The notes beneath the pieces were generated by a model. The model saw only the letters and a program-made list of their open reading frames with translations. It searched no databases and had not been told where the DNA came from. A DNA stretch of 51,998 bases from Eubacteriales bacterium (lineage in GTDB: Bacteria; Bacillota; Clostridia; Saccharofermentanales; UBA5734). The translations under genes and the position numbers were made by a program. The stretch covers positions 1-51,998 of the forward strand of contig JAQVJP010000004.1 in the NCBI GenBank assembly GCA_028695145.1. The letters are read 5' to 3'. Below are positions 9,611 through 19,252 of the stretch, one piece after another (position 1 is the first letter of the stretch; each line of letters opens with the position of its first letter).

Positions 9611-10038
9611 GTACCATATACCTCCTTGCTTGAGAGAACACGTATGCCGGTTTGCTCAAGCTTATCGAGCGCGAGTTGTGGATTCTCTACTCTGATTATA
9701 ACAATAGCATCTGTTGAAGCTCTACCGACAAAAGCGTATAGATAATCAACAGAAATAGACCCTTCGCTAAGAGTTTCTAATGCCTGATCAAGAGTTCCGG
9801 GATGGTCTTCAATAGCAATAGCGATAACATTAGTGGAGCTGACAGTGAAACCGCTGTCTGTAAGAGCCTGCAGAGCTTGATCCGGCTGATCGACAATCAT
9901 TCTCAAAATGCCATACTCAGTCGTATCCGCGATATAAAGAGCTCTAATATCTATACCCTTACCTCCGAGAGTTTTAGTAACCTCAGCCAAACGGCCGGAT
10001 TTATTTTCCAGGAAAACTGATATCTGTTTAACTAACAT
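9607..10038 (-). CDS. Tandem ACT-domain protein
   Basis: QISVFLENKSGRLAEVTKTLGGKGIDIRALYIADTTEYGILRMIV repeated as AIAIEDHPGTLDQALETLSEGSISVDYLYAFVG. Confidence 0.85.
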   Translation of the reverse strand: MLVKQISVFLENKSGRLAEVTKTLGGKGIDIRALYIADTTEYGILRMIVDQPDQALQALTDSGFTVSSTNVIAIAIEDHPGTLDQALETLSEGSISVDYLYAFVGRASTDAIVIIRVENPQLALDKLEQTGIRVLSSKEVYGT

Positions 10039-10054
10039 GGTCCGAATCCTCCTG

Positions 10055-10660
10055 TCATTTTGCTTCTATTATAGCAGAACCGAGCTCGAACGCATGCTGA
10101 TTCATAGCCGCGAGTCCAGCCTTTTTACCGGAGAACAACTCTTGTATTGAATCCATGAAGATCTGCTTATCAATTTTAATGAAACGTGAGAGGGCTCCTG
10201 TCATGACAAAATTGACAGCCTTGACACTCCCGGCTTCTTCAGCCAGTCTCTGAGCATCAAAAGCATGCACACTTGTTCCGCCATCGGCAAGAGCCAGAAT
10301 GCTCTCAATAATATTATCTGGATACTCAGCTTGACCCAGGGCTACAGGCATAGGTATAGTCCGCCTTGTATTAATTAGCAATGTCCCGCCGCGGCGCAGC
10401 AAATGAGCCCAGCGCATTGCTTCAAGTTCTTCAAAAGCGATAATAAAATCTGCTGCACCAGGTTCTATTACCGGAGAGAATACTCTTTTACCAATACGAA
10501 CATAAGTTATTACGCTGCCACCACGCTGAGCCATACCGTGAACTTCAGAAACTTTGACATCGAGACCGAGGCGCGCCGCTACCAGGCCAAAAAGTTTGCC
10601 AGCCAGAAGTGTACCCTGGCCACCGACACCTGCCAAAACAATATTAAAAGAATCACTCAT
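10055..10660 (-). CDS. iorB: Indolepyruvate:ferredoxin oxidoreductase subunit beta
   Basis: FNIVLAGVGGQGTLLAGKLFG...EVHGMAQRGGSVITYVRIG; directly downstream of iorA. Confidence 0.9.
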   Translation of the reverse strand: MSDSFNIVLAGVGGQGTLLAGKLFGLVAARLGLDVKVSEVHGMAQRGGSVITYVRIGKRVFSPVIEPGAADFIIAFEELEAMRWAHLLRRGGTLLINTRRTIPMPVALGQAEYPDNIIESILALADGGTSVHAFDAQRLAEEAGSVKAVNFVMTGALSRFIKIDKQIFMDSIQELFSGKKAGLAAMNQHAFELGSAIIEAK

Positions 10661-10663
10661 GCT

Positions 10664-12442
10664 TCATACCTCCTCTTTTCCCGGTATAAGGGCGTCAAAA
10701 GGACATACTCTAACGCAGAGATTACATCCGTTACATGTCACCGGGTCAATTTGCGGATAGCCATCTTCTCCCTTGGTCAGTGCGGGGCACATAATACGCA
10801 GACAAGCTCCACAGCGTGTACACTTATCACGATCAAGAGTAACAACCTGCTCAGGTGTACCACGTCCTGTTGGAATCAAAGCACATGGTCTTCTTGCGAT
10901 AATTACAGTCACATGCGGTTCCTTCATCGCCTTACTTATGGTTTTACGACTTGCATCGGTGTCCGCTGGATCTACAGTATAAACTGACTGCACGCCTACA
11001 GAACGACACAGAGCCTCAAGGTCAACCGCCGGCGCCGGCTCAAGTCGGATATTTCTGCCTGTTGCTGGATTCTGCTGATGTCCAGTCATACCTGTTATAG
11101 AATTATCGAGAATTATAACCGTGCTGCGGCTGCCATTATAAACGCTGTTAATCAATCCGTTTATTCCTGTATGCAGAAAAGTTGAATCACCGATTACAGC
11201 AACTGTTTTTTCTGACATTTCACTGTCGGTAGCCTTATCAATGCCATGCGCCATACCAACAGAAGCGCCCATGCACACACAGACATCCATAGCGTTTGTC
11301 GGGCTGAGCGCACCGAGTGTATAGCAGCCGATATCACCTGTAACAACTGCTTTAAGTCTGCTGAGAGCCATAAACAAACCCTTATGAGGACAACCGGCAC
11401 ACATAACAGGGGGTCTACCGGGAGCGAGCGGCAATGCTGATTTATCAAAAGCCGAAAGAGGATTCTTGTTATCACTCAGAGCTTCACGAATCATTGCCGG
11501 AGTGTATTCTCCCTGTAGTGTAAACAACTCTTTTCCTTCACATTTTATGCCCGCGGCTTTGAGCTCGGTTTCAATAATAGGATCGAGTTCTTCAACAATA
11601 ATCAGCCGTTTAACTGTCGCGGCAAATTTTCTGATAGCATCAAGCGGCAGCGGCCAGACCATTCCAAGCTTGAATACACTTGCGTCAGGCATGGCTTCTT
11701 TAACATATTGCCAAGCGATACCACTGGTAATAATGCCAATGTCTTTGCTGCCTTCTTCAACACGATATGCGTTTTCCAAAATCCCGTCGCTTGAGTCAGC
11801 GGCAATCTGTTTCTGCCTTGATTCAACCACGACATGCCTTTTGACTGCCATAGCCGGCATCATTACATTTTTCTGCATATTTTTAACATATGGAATCAGT
11901 TTCTGTTCCATTGGCTCGTGTATTTCTGTAAGCGTTCTGGAATGAGACACCCTTGTAGACAACCTGATCATTACAGGTGTGTCATACTTCTCAGAAATAT
12001 CATAGGCCATACGCGTAAAATCAAGACATTCCTGACTATCTGCAGGTTCCAGCATCGGCAGCTTAGCACCTCTGGCATAGTTTCGACTGTCCTGCTCATT
12101 CTGCGAGCTGTGCATTCCGGGATCATCTGCCACAACTATAACCAACCCACCTGATACACCAGTGTAAGAAACAGTAAACAGAGGATCTGCCGCGACATTA
12201 AGACCAACATGCTTCATGCAGGTCATAGCTCTGGCACCGGCAAGACTCGCGCCAATGGCGACCTCCATACCAACCTTCTCATTTGATGACCATTCACAAT
12301 AAACACGATCATATGAAGATACGGCCTGTGTTATTTCTGTACTTGGCGTTCCGGGATACGATGAAACAACTTTTACACCTGCTTCATAAGCACCTCTGGC
12401 AACGGCTTCATTCCCAAGAAAAATCTCTTTCAAAACTCTCAC
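10664..12442 (-). CDS. iorA: Indolepyruvate:ferredoxin oxidoreductase subunit alpha
   Basis: FLGNEAVARGAYEAGVKVVSSYPGTPSTEI...MCAGCPHKG...C-terminal 2x[4Fe-4S] CTRCGACLRIMCP / CNGCNLCVRVCP. Confidence 0.94.
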   Translation of the reverse strand: MRVLKEIFLGNEAVARGAYEAGVKVVSSYPGTPSTEITQAVSSYDRVYCEWSSNEKVGMEVAIGASLAGARAMTCMKHVGLNVAADPLFTVSYTGVSGGLVIVVADDPGMHSSQNEQDSRNYARGAKLPMLEPADSQECLDFTRMAYDISEKYDTPVMIRLSTRVSHSRTLTEIHEPMEQKLIPYVKNMQKNVMMPAMAVKRHVVVESRQKQIAADSSDGILENAYRVEEGSKDIGIITSGIAWQYVKEAMPDASVFKLGMVWPLPLDAIRKFAATVKRLIIVEELDPIIETELKAAGIKCEGKELFTLQGEYTPAMIREALSDNKNPLSAFDKSALPLAPGRPPVMCAGCPHKGLFMALSRLKAVVTGDIGCYTLGALSPTNAMDVCVCMGASVGMAHGIDKATDSEMSEKTVAVIGDSTFLHTGINGLINSVYNGSRSTVIILDNSITGMTGHQQNPATGRNIRLEPAPAVDLEALCRSVGVQSVYTVDPADTDASRKTISKAMKEPHVTVIIARRPCALIPTGRGTPEQVVTLDRDKCTRCGACLRIMCPALTKGEDGYPQIDPVTCNGCNLCVRVCPFDALIPGKEEV

Positions 12443-12543
12443 CTGTGTCCTTTCTTATATCTACCCATCTTGCTCGGACAAATCTCAAACAAGACGGCTT
12501 ATCACCGAATAAAAATATAACATATATGAACCGCTTAACTCAA

Positions 12544-13845
12544 TCAGAAGCATTTCTCGCGTTTATCAATTACACGTTTTGATTTGCCGGCAGTACGCTC
12601 GAGAGTTTGTGGATTAAGAAGAGTAACCTTAGCGTCAATTTGCAATACAACTCTCAGTTTTTGCCGAATTTCACGAATAAGACCTTCAAGACCGGCATAG
12701 CTTTCGAGTCTTTCACCATCAGTTATTTCGACCTGAATCTCCAAACGATCCATAAAATGCTCAGTCGTAACAATTATCTGATAATGTGGACCTATACCCT
12801 GAACAGTCATGAGAACCGCTTCAATTTGCGATGGGAAAACATTTACTCCACGAATTACCATCATATCATCTGAGCGACCTCTAACAAGAGACATCCGGAC
12901 ATTGGTTCTACCACAGGCACAGGGCTCATAATTTAGCTGAGATATATCTTTTGTTCTGTAGCGAATCATCGGAATGCCTTCTTTGCTAAGTGTTGTGAAC
13001 ACCAATTCACCCTGTTCACCCTCAGGCAAAGCTTCGCCGGTTACGGGGTCAATAATCTCGGGCAGGAAATGATCTTCATTGATATGCATACCGGCATTCT
13101 CAAGACACTCATAAGAAACGCCGGGACCACAAAGCTCGGTCAAACCATAATTTTGAGTATCCGCAATCCCCAGGCGTTCTTCAATCAACTCACGCATCTG
13201 CGGAGTATGTCCTTCGCCACCGAAGAGACCGACACGCAAGCTAAGGTCTGATGGTTTAATACCATTTTGAGCCATAACCTCCGTCAGATGCAAAACATAA
13301 GAAGGCGTTGCGATCAAGCCGGTAGTGCCAAAATCCTGCATGAACATCAGCTGACGTTCGGAATTTCCACTTGAAGCCGGTACAACGGTTGCTCCAACAC
13401 GCTCAATACCATAATGCATACCGAATCCCCCGGTAAACATGCCATAACCAAACGCTATCTGACAGATATCATCCTGACCTATGCCGGCAGCTGAAGCAAC
13501 ACGCGCACAGCAATCAGTCCACATCTCCATATCATTTCTCGTATAACCCACAACAATAGGTTTTCCGGTAGTACCGGAAGAAGCGTGAAAACGCACAATC
13601 GAACGTTGGGGAGCAGCAAACAATCCATAAGGATAATTATCACGCAGATCATCTTTTACCGTTATTGGCAGCAGGGCAACATCCTTCAGTGTTTTGATAT
13701 GCTCAGGCCTCACGCCCAACTCCTCCATTTTACGCCGGTAAAAGGGTACGTGCTCCCACACTCGATTTACAGTCTGCTTGAGACGCTCAAGCTGAAGTTC
13801 CTGCATTTCCTGCCGCTTAAGTTTTTCCGCCGGGTTCCAGATCAT
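12544..13845 (-). CDS. paaK: Phenylacetate-CoA ligase
   Basis: HASSGTTGKPIVVGYTRNDMEMW...YGLTELCGPGVSYEC...VRGRSDDMMVIRGVNVFPSQIE. Confidence 0.93.
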   Translation of the reverse strand: MIWNPAEKLKRQEMQELQLERLKQTVNRVWEHVPFYRRKMEELGVRPEHIKTLKDVALLPITVKDDLRDNYPYGLFAAPQRSIVRFHASSGTTGKPIVVGYTRNDMEMWTDCCARVASAAGIGQDDICQIAFGYGMFTGGFGMHYGIERVGATVVPASSGNSERQLMFMQDFGTTGLIATPSYVLHLTEVMAQNGIKPSDLSLRVGLFGGEGHTPQMRELIEERLGIADTQNYGLTELCGPGVSYECLENAGMHINEDHFLPEIIDPVTGEALPEGEQGELVFTTLSKEGIPMIRYRTKDISQLNYEPCACGRTNVRMSLVRGRSDDMMVIRGVNVFPSQIEAVLMTVQGIGPHYQIIVTTEHFMDRLEIQVEITDGERLESYAGLEGLIREIRQKLRVVLQIDAKVTLLNPQTLERTAGKSKRVIDKREKCF

Positions 13846-15299
13846 AGTACATTTGCTCCTTCAGGTATTTTTGACCACCTCTGAGAAATCAGACTGGCCA
13901 CAGGTGTTACAACAAGGGATACAACCATAGCCAGAACAGCCAGACGAGGTGACCAGCTGGCCGCGGTGCTGCTGTTTGCCAAAAACGCGGCAGCAGCACC
14001 TGTAATTACCGTCGCAAGACCGCTAACCATACCGGCAGCAGCCCCAAAACGGGTGATTTTACGACTGTACAAGCCCCAAATATAGGGGCCTATAAATGAA
14101 CCTGATACCGCTCCCCAGGAAAAAGCCATCAGAGTTACAATAGCGCTTGGGATAACGGCAACAAGCCAGGATACGAACACAAAAGCGATTGAAAGCAGGC
14201 GCAGCACCAACATATTATCTTTCTTGAGAATAGTTTTACTAAACGTAGGTGCCGATACCAGAACTATAGACGCAAGAGTCGACATGGACGCAGACAGCAT
14301 CAATACTACCAGAACGGCCATAAATTCTTTTGTTAGTAAATTCTCAAAAATTAATGGCATCAATGTATCAAGACTATCACCCTGCTCAAATCCAAGATTG
14401 AGTTTTTGATTAAGCACACGCGAGAGGCCTCCCATAAAATAAGCGCCGCCACCGATTATCAGGGCAAAAACAGTACTCATTACTGTAGCCATTCTGACAG
14501 TTTTACGATCTCGCAAGCCTTTGAATTTTGAAACCATCTGCGGCAGACCAAATGTACCAAAACTGGTCATCAGAAGCAAAATCAGCAGATCAAATGGTGC
14601 CGGACCTGTAATTGAAGCCAAAGAACCAGTTGCGTCTCCTTCAGCCGCCAGGGCCAGAGTACCTGCACGTAAACCACCAACTATATCGAGAACTTTCCAG
14701 ATCATATACACAGTACCAAACAACATGATTATTCCTTGAATCAAACTGTTGATAGCTGTAGAAACATAACCACCAAAATATAAATAGACAGCTGTTATCA
14801 CTGCCATCAAAAACATACTAAGCGGAAGACTCTCAAGAGCGGTTCCGGCAAAAAACCTGGTAAATATATGACCGAGGCCCTGATAAACAGAAGCTGAATA
14901 GGGAATTAAAAACACAAATATAATCATGGCGGCAAACTTCTCAAGACCTTTGCTATCATATCTACGGCCAAAAAAATCAGCCATATTGTTGACATTAAGC
15001 GCAGATGATACTTTTCTTGTCTTTTCCGCCAGCAGAAGCCAGGCCAGAAGACTGCCGAATATCGCATTACCTATTCCAATCCAAGTAGAGGCAAGACCAA
15101 ATGACCAGCCATACCTACCGGCATAACCAACAAAAACAACAGCGGAGAAATAAGTAGTACCATAGGAAAAAGCAGATAGCCAAGGTCCCATTTTACGGCC
15201 GCCGAGCACAAAATCATCAGTTGTTTTGATTTTTCTGCTGCTGACAATGCCAACCACAACCATAATCAGTATAAAAACTGCCAAAATTAAATAGTGCAT
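13842..15299 (-). CDS. Sodium:solute symporter family protein
   Basis: About 13 hydrophobic segments; SSRKIKTTDDFVLGGRKMGPWLSAFSYGTTYFSAVVFVGYAGRYGWSFGLASTWIGIGN is SSS-family. ATG at 15299 preceded by AAGGA; stop overlaps the paaK start (ATGA). Confidence 0.88.
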   Translation of the reverse strand: MHYLILAVFILIMVVVGIVSSRKIKTTDDFVLGGRKMGPWLSAFSYGTTYFSAVVFVGYAGRYGWSFGLASTWIGIGNAIFGSLLAWLLLAEKTRKVSSALNVNNMADFFGRRYDSKGLEKFAAMIIFVFLIPYSASVYQGLGHIFTRFFAGTALESLPLSMFLMAVITAVYLYFGGYVSTAINSLIQGIIMLFGTVYMIWKVLDIVGGLRAGTLALAAEGDATGSLASITGPAPFDLLILLLMTSFGTFGLPQMVSKFKGLRDRKTVRMATVMSTVFALIIGGGAYFMGGLSRVLNQKLNLGFEQGDSLDTLMPLIFENLLTKEFMAVLVVLMLSASMSTLASIVLVSAPTFSKTILKKDNMLVLRLLSIAFVFVSWLVAVIPSAIVTLMAFSWGAVSGSFIGPYIWGLYSRKITRFGAAAGMVSGLATVITGAAAAFLANSSTAASWSPRLAVLAMVVSLVVTPVASLISQRWSKIPEGANVL

Positions 15300-15324
15300 A
15301 GAAAATCCGTCCTTCCGTATTACA

Positions 15325-15351
15325 ATAAAAAAGAAACAGCCAGCTGTCTCT
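15325..15351 (-). promoter_or_regulatory. Terminator-like hairpin in the 5' leader of the symporter/paaK operon (candidate attenuator)
   Basis: Minus-strand AGAGACAG-CTGG-CTGTTTCT then TTTTTATT, between the predicted promoter and the start codon. Confidence 0.45.
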
Positions 15352-15392
15352 ACTGTCCACACAGATCATTCTGTAACGGACGCTACTGAATA

Positions 15393-15421
15393 ACTATATC
15401 CCTAATCATTTTTTTTTGCAA
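15393..15421 (-). promoter_or_regulatory. Sigma-70-type promoter for the symporter/paaK operon
   Basis: Minus strand: TTGCAA - 17 nt - TATAGT, about 95 nt upstream of the symporter ATG. Confidence 0.6.
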
Positions 15422-15490
15422 TGGATGAAAAGATCGTTTATACACATTCGTACATGTTATAAAAAAACAATCCCAAGACAATACACGAGC

Positions 15491-15525
15491 AAAATAAAAA
15501 AGCCCGAGACCTTACAGTCTCAGAC
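15491..15525 (-). terminator. Rho-independent terminator after tRNA-Leu
   Basis: Minus-strand TGAGAC-TGTAAG-GTCTCGGGC followed by TTTTTT. Confidence 0.7.
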
Positions 15526-15533
15526 CTTTCTTC

Positions 15534-15616
15534 TGGTGCGGCCAATGGGACTTGAACCCATATGGTCTCCCACACGCCCCTCAAACGTGCGCGTCTGCCA
15601 GTTCCGCCATGGCCGC
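15534..15616 (-). tRNA. tRNA-Leu (anticodon GAG), CCA encoded
   Basis: GCGGCCATGGCGGAACTGGCAGACGCGCACGTTTGAGGGGCGTGTGGGAGACCATATGGGTTCAAGTCCCATTGGCCGCACCA: 7-bp acceptor stem GCGGCCA/TGGCCGC, loop TTGAGGG, GGTTCAAGTCC T-arm, variable arm. Confidence 0.95.
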
Positions 15617-15767
15617 ATCGTTTATTTAACTCAAGCTTAACTCCCGAACTCAAACGGAATGATCAGCTACTGATTTGAGGGTCTCGCCATCAGCAAGAGC
15701 AATTATAATCATCAACCCCAAGCTTTGTCAAGCTGCAATCAGGCAAAAACCAAAATTTCTTATCTGT

Positions 15768-17786
15768 TCATTCTGCCATCCCGGCTGTACGAACAATATA
15801 CCCATCCGCAAATTCAAGCTGTCCGCTGTAACCTTCAAGTTCTATTGTTCGGCCAAGAACACGACAACTTCTTTTTTCCGGACTACGATTAAATGCTGCT
15901 ATCACACTTGTTGAGCCACCTGATATAAAACCAAAAACGTCTTTGTTTTCCGGATCAAGAGTTCTCTCAAAAACGAATAAATCATTTTGTGCAAGTAATG
16001 GCAGATAGTGTCCCGTCTTAAGCACTTGATGCTCACTACGCAACTTACCAACTTGGCTAAACCAGGCTATCAGATCGGTATTTTGTTTATTCCAAGGATA
16101 AGGTCGGCGATTAAACGGATCCCTGTATCCTTCCATACCGGTTTCATCACCATAATAAATCGAAGCCATGCCCGGATAAGCGATCTGAAATAGGACAGCA
16201 AGTCGCATCAGCTTCTCGCCTCTTATTCTCGCTGCCGGTGAAAGCTTAGTTTTCATCTGAGCTTCTCTACTGCCGGGATCGGGTAATCCAACAATAGCAG
16301 TAATAGCTCGTGGTATATCGTGGCTGCTGATTAGATTCATACTGCTGTAGAAACTGACAACAGGATAATGCTCCCTTATTATTTCAAGATCATTGAACAT
16401 TGCCTCGGCACTATGCTGTCCGGCCAGCCAATCCACAAGAGCATTACGAAAAGGATAGCCCATAATACAGTCATGTGTTCGTCCATAAATAAAATCTCTA
16501 TAATGTCCGTAGCTAACCTTGCGGCTGGCATCTTCCCAGACCTCACCAAGAATGGCAGCATCCGGTCTTGCCTTAAGCGCTGACCTGCGAACATCGCGAA
16601 GGAAGCTGTCAGGTAACTCATCAGACACATCAAGACGCCATCCGGAAACACCTGCACTTAGCCACTTAGCGATTATTCCGTTATCTCCGGTCATATAATG
16701 TCTATATGTAAGATCGTGTTCATTCACACTTGGTAAATCAGGAAAACCCCACCAGGAATCATAGAAGAGATCGTTTCCTCTTCTATGGAAATTGTACCAG
16801 CTCGAATAATCGGAACAATGCTTCTCGCCATTATTATCTACTGCTTCCTGCCATGCTCCGTTACTATCATATCTGTTTAGCTTATTAAAATATCTACTAT
16901 CCGCACCGGTATGACTGAACACACCGTCGAGCATTACTCTTATACCCCTATCCTGCGCAAGAGAACACAATTCACGTAAATCATCTTCTGTCCCGACAAG
17001 CGGATCAATCTGCTCATAATCACCTGTATCATATCTATGATTTGAACGGGCACGAAAAATTGGATTAAGATATATTACATCAATGCCCAAATTATCGATG
17101 TATTCAAGTTTCTCAATAATACCTCGCAATGAGCCGCCATAAAAATCACAGGCTATATAACCGGTTTCAGATTTTCCGTGTATGTCAACCTCTGAATTCC
17201 AGTCCTCATGCCAGATACGCTCTGGGTAGTCACCAAGTGATACCATTCTTTCATACGAATAATCTGATCCACGATTAAATCTATCCGGAAATATCTGATA
17301 CATAACAGCACCGGGCAGCCAATTGGGTACCGAAAAACCTGATAAATGGACGGTTACCTGAAATGGCGCCGGAGTCATTGATTCACCAGGTTGAAAAGAT
17401 GGTCGTGTCGGACTGAACCGTCCGCTTCCGTCTTTTCTCTCGAGATCAGCAGTATACCAGGTTTTGCTATTATTAACCTGAATCTCAAACCAATAGAAAA
17501 ACAAACCCGGTTCGGAAGGCATATCGCAGATAGCCCGAAACCACAAAGGTCGTTCTGTCTTGTTACCATCAGCTTCTTGATTTTCAGCTTCGCCCAACAA
17601 ATGACTGCGCATTCGCAGCCTGCTCTCCTGAAACCGATCCAGACCATACGCATAACACAAATAGACCGCCTGAATATTATCTCCCTGAGCGTCTATCCGC
17701 AAAGAAAACTGTACCGCTGTATCAATAGCCACCGCACCATATGGTTTGCGATAGCATAGAGCACGGCTGTTATGAACTGCAAACAT
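15768..17786 (-). CDS. Glycoside hydrolase family 13 (neopullulanase/cyclomaltodextrinase-like)
   Basis: AVMYQIFPDRFNRG, DVIYLNPIFRARSNHRYDTGDY, GVSGWRLDVSDE, AILGEVWED, NLISSHDIPR: the GH13 conserved regions. Confidence 0.92.
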   Translation of the reverse strand: MFAVHNSRALCYRKPYGAVAIDTAVQFSLRIDAQGDNIQAVYLCYAYGLDRFQESRLRMRSHLLGEAENQEADGNKTERPLWFRAICDMPSEPGLFFYWFEIQVNNSKTWYTADLERKDGSGRFSPTRPSFQPGESMTPAPFQVTVHLSGFSVPNWLPGAVMYQIFPDRFNRGSDYSYERMVSLGDYPERIWHEDWNSEVDIHGKSETGYIACDFYGGSLRGIIEKLEYIDNLGIDVIYLNPIFRARSNHRYDTGDYEQIDPLVGTEDDLRELCSLAQDRGIRVMLDGVFSHTGADSRYFNKLNRYDSNGAWQEAVDNNGEKHCSDYSSWYNFHRRGNDLFYDSWWGFPDLPSVNEHDLTYRHYMTGDNGIIAKWLSAGVSGWRLDVSDELPDSFLRDVRRSALKARPDAAILGEVWEDASRKVSYGHYRDFIYGRTHDCIMGYPFRNALVDWLAGQHSAEAMFNDLEIIREHYPVVSFYSSMNLISSHDIPRAITAIVGLPDPGSREAQMKTKLSPAARIRGEKLMRLAVLFQIAYPGMASIYYGDETGMEGYRDPFNRRPYPWNKQNTDLIAWFSQVGKLRSEHQVLKTGHYLPLLAQNDLFVFERTLDPENKDVFGFISGGSTSVIAAFNRSPEKRSCRVLGRTIELEGYSGQLEFADGYIVRTAGMAE

Positions 17787-17800
17787 TAAATACCATCCTG

Positions 17801-19252
17801 TTATGTATTAGCTCTGATTAAATCCTCATACAAGTCAGCGTATTTTTGTGCTGACCTGCTCCATGAATAATCTCCTGACATCGCACGTACGACCATTTCC
17901 TGCCAAGCCTCCGGTGTTTCTCTATATACCTCACAGGCATACTTCGTAGTAAAGAGAAATTCATGAGCATTAATATTGGCAAAAGAGAAACCTGTTCCGG
18001 TTCCGTCATACTGATTGTAAGGTAAAACTGTATCAACCAGACCACCAGTCTCGCGCACAACCGGTATTGTACCATACCTCATGGAAATAAGCTGAGACAA
18101 CCCACAAGGTTCAAACAACGAAGGCATCAAAAACATGTCAGCAGCGGCATAAATTCTATTTGATAATGGCAAGCTAAATGTCAGTCTGGCTGCCATTTTT
18201 TCTGGTTTTTTCTCGGCAGCCTGACGCAAAGCTTCTTCATAATAAGGATTACCGGTACCAAGAAGCACAAATTGAATATCTTCTTCCAGAAGCTCATCGA
18301 GTATGTGCAGCAGAAGATCAAGACCCTTCTGATCTACCAATCGAGTAATCATCGCAGCCATGGGTGTGTCAGGTTTCTGCGGCAGGCCAAGTTCGGACTG
18401 CAGTGCTGATTTACAGGCGGCTTTACCATCTCGCCAGTTGTCCACCGAGTAATTTGCAATTAGTTCCTTATCACTTATAGGGTCATAAGCAGCCGTATCA
18501 ATACCGTTCAAAATACCACTTAATTTCCAATTTTGCTCGCTGAGAACGCCATTTAGCCCCTCACCGTAATAATCTGTAAGAATCTCTCTGGCATAAGTCG
18601 GAGAAACAGTTGTAATACGATCAGCATAAACCAGGGCGCTCTTCATATAGTTTGGCACGCCATCTTTCAACACACCATTTTCAGTCAGATAGCGATCTGG
18701 AATATCAAGCAGATCAAGGATTCTTTCACGACCATGTATACCCTGATATTTCAAATTATGAATTGTGAAAACAGTTCTGACATTTTCATGCTTGCCATAT
18801 GGTTTATAATTCGCGTCAAGCAGACAAGGAATCATACCACATTGCCAATCATTAAGGTGCAGGATATCTGGTTCAAAACTCATCGGCTCACCCATGGCAT
18901 CAAGAACAGCAAGCTGAAAAAAGCTGAATCGTTCTATATCAAAAGAATACTCAATATAGAGCTGATCATGACCAAAATAATACTCGTTATCAATGAAATA
19001 AATCTGCACCCCATTGAAATCCATCGTCAACAGGCCACTGTACATGGTACGCCAGCCAAGCTTAATCATGGACCAACGAACAAACTTCAATTGATCTTCG
19101 TACTTGCTCTTAATGACTTTATACAAAGGCATGATAAGCTTGACCTCATGGCCAAGCTTAACCAGACTCTGCGGCAGAGCTCCGGCCACATCACCAAGTC
19201 CACCTGATTTTGCCAGAGGCGCAAGCTCTGATGTCGCAAACAGGATTTTCAA
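17801..19252 (-). CDS. glgA: Glycogen synthase
   Basis: MKILFATSELAPLAKSGGLGDVAGALPQSL...LHLNDWQCGMIP...MPSLFEPCGLSQLISMRYGTIPVVRETGGLVDTV. Confidence 0.97.
   Translation of the reverse strand: MKILFATSELAPLAKSGGLGDVAGALPQSLVKLGHEVKLIMPLYKVIKSKYEDQLKFVRWSMIKLGWRTMYSGLLTMDFNGVQIYFIDNEYYFGHDQLYIEYSFDIERFSFFQLAVLDAMGEPMSFEPDILHLNDWQCGMIPCLLDANYKPYGKHENVRTVFTIHNLKYQGIHGRERILDLLDIPDRYLTENGVLKDGVPNYMKSALVYADRITTVSPTYAREILTDYYGEGLNGVLSEQNWKLSGILNGIDTAAYDPISDKELIANYSVDNWRDGKAACKSALQSELGLPQKPDTPMAAMITRLVDQKGLDLLLHILDELLEEDIQFVLLGTGNPYYEEALRQAAEKKPEKMAARLTFSLPLSNRIYAAADMFLMPSLFEPCGLSQLISMRYGTIPVVRETGGLVDTVLPYNQYDGTGTGFSFANINAHEFLFTTKYACEVYRETPEAWQEMVVRAMSGDYSWSRSAQKYADLYEDLIRANT

Noticed and set aside
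15300-15377. Possible leader peptide (ATG ATC TGT GTG ... TGG CTG TTT CTT TTT TAT) rich in aromatic codons upstream of the arylpyruvate operon
   Set aside because: Tempting as a Trp/Phe/Tyr attenuation peptide, but most Phe/Tyr codons come from the terminator T tract, there is no Shine-Dalgarno sequence, and the frame runs into the symporter gene without an early stop.
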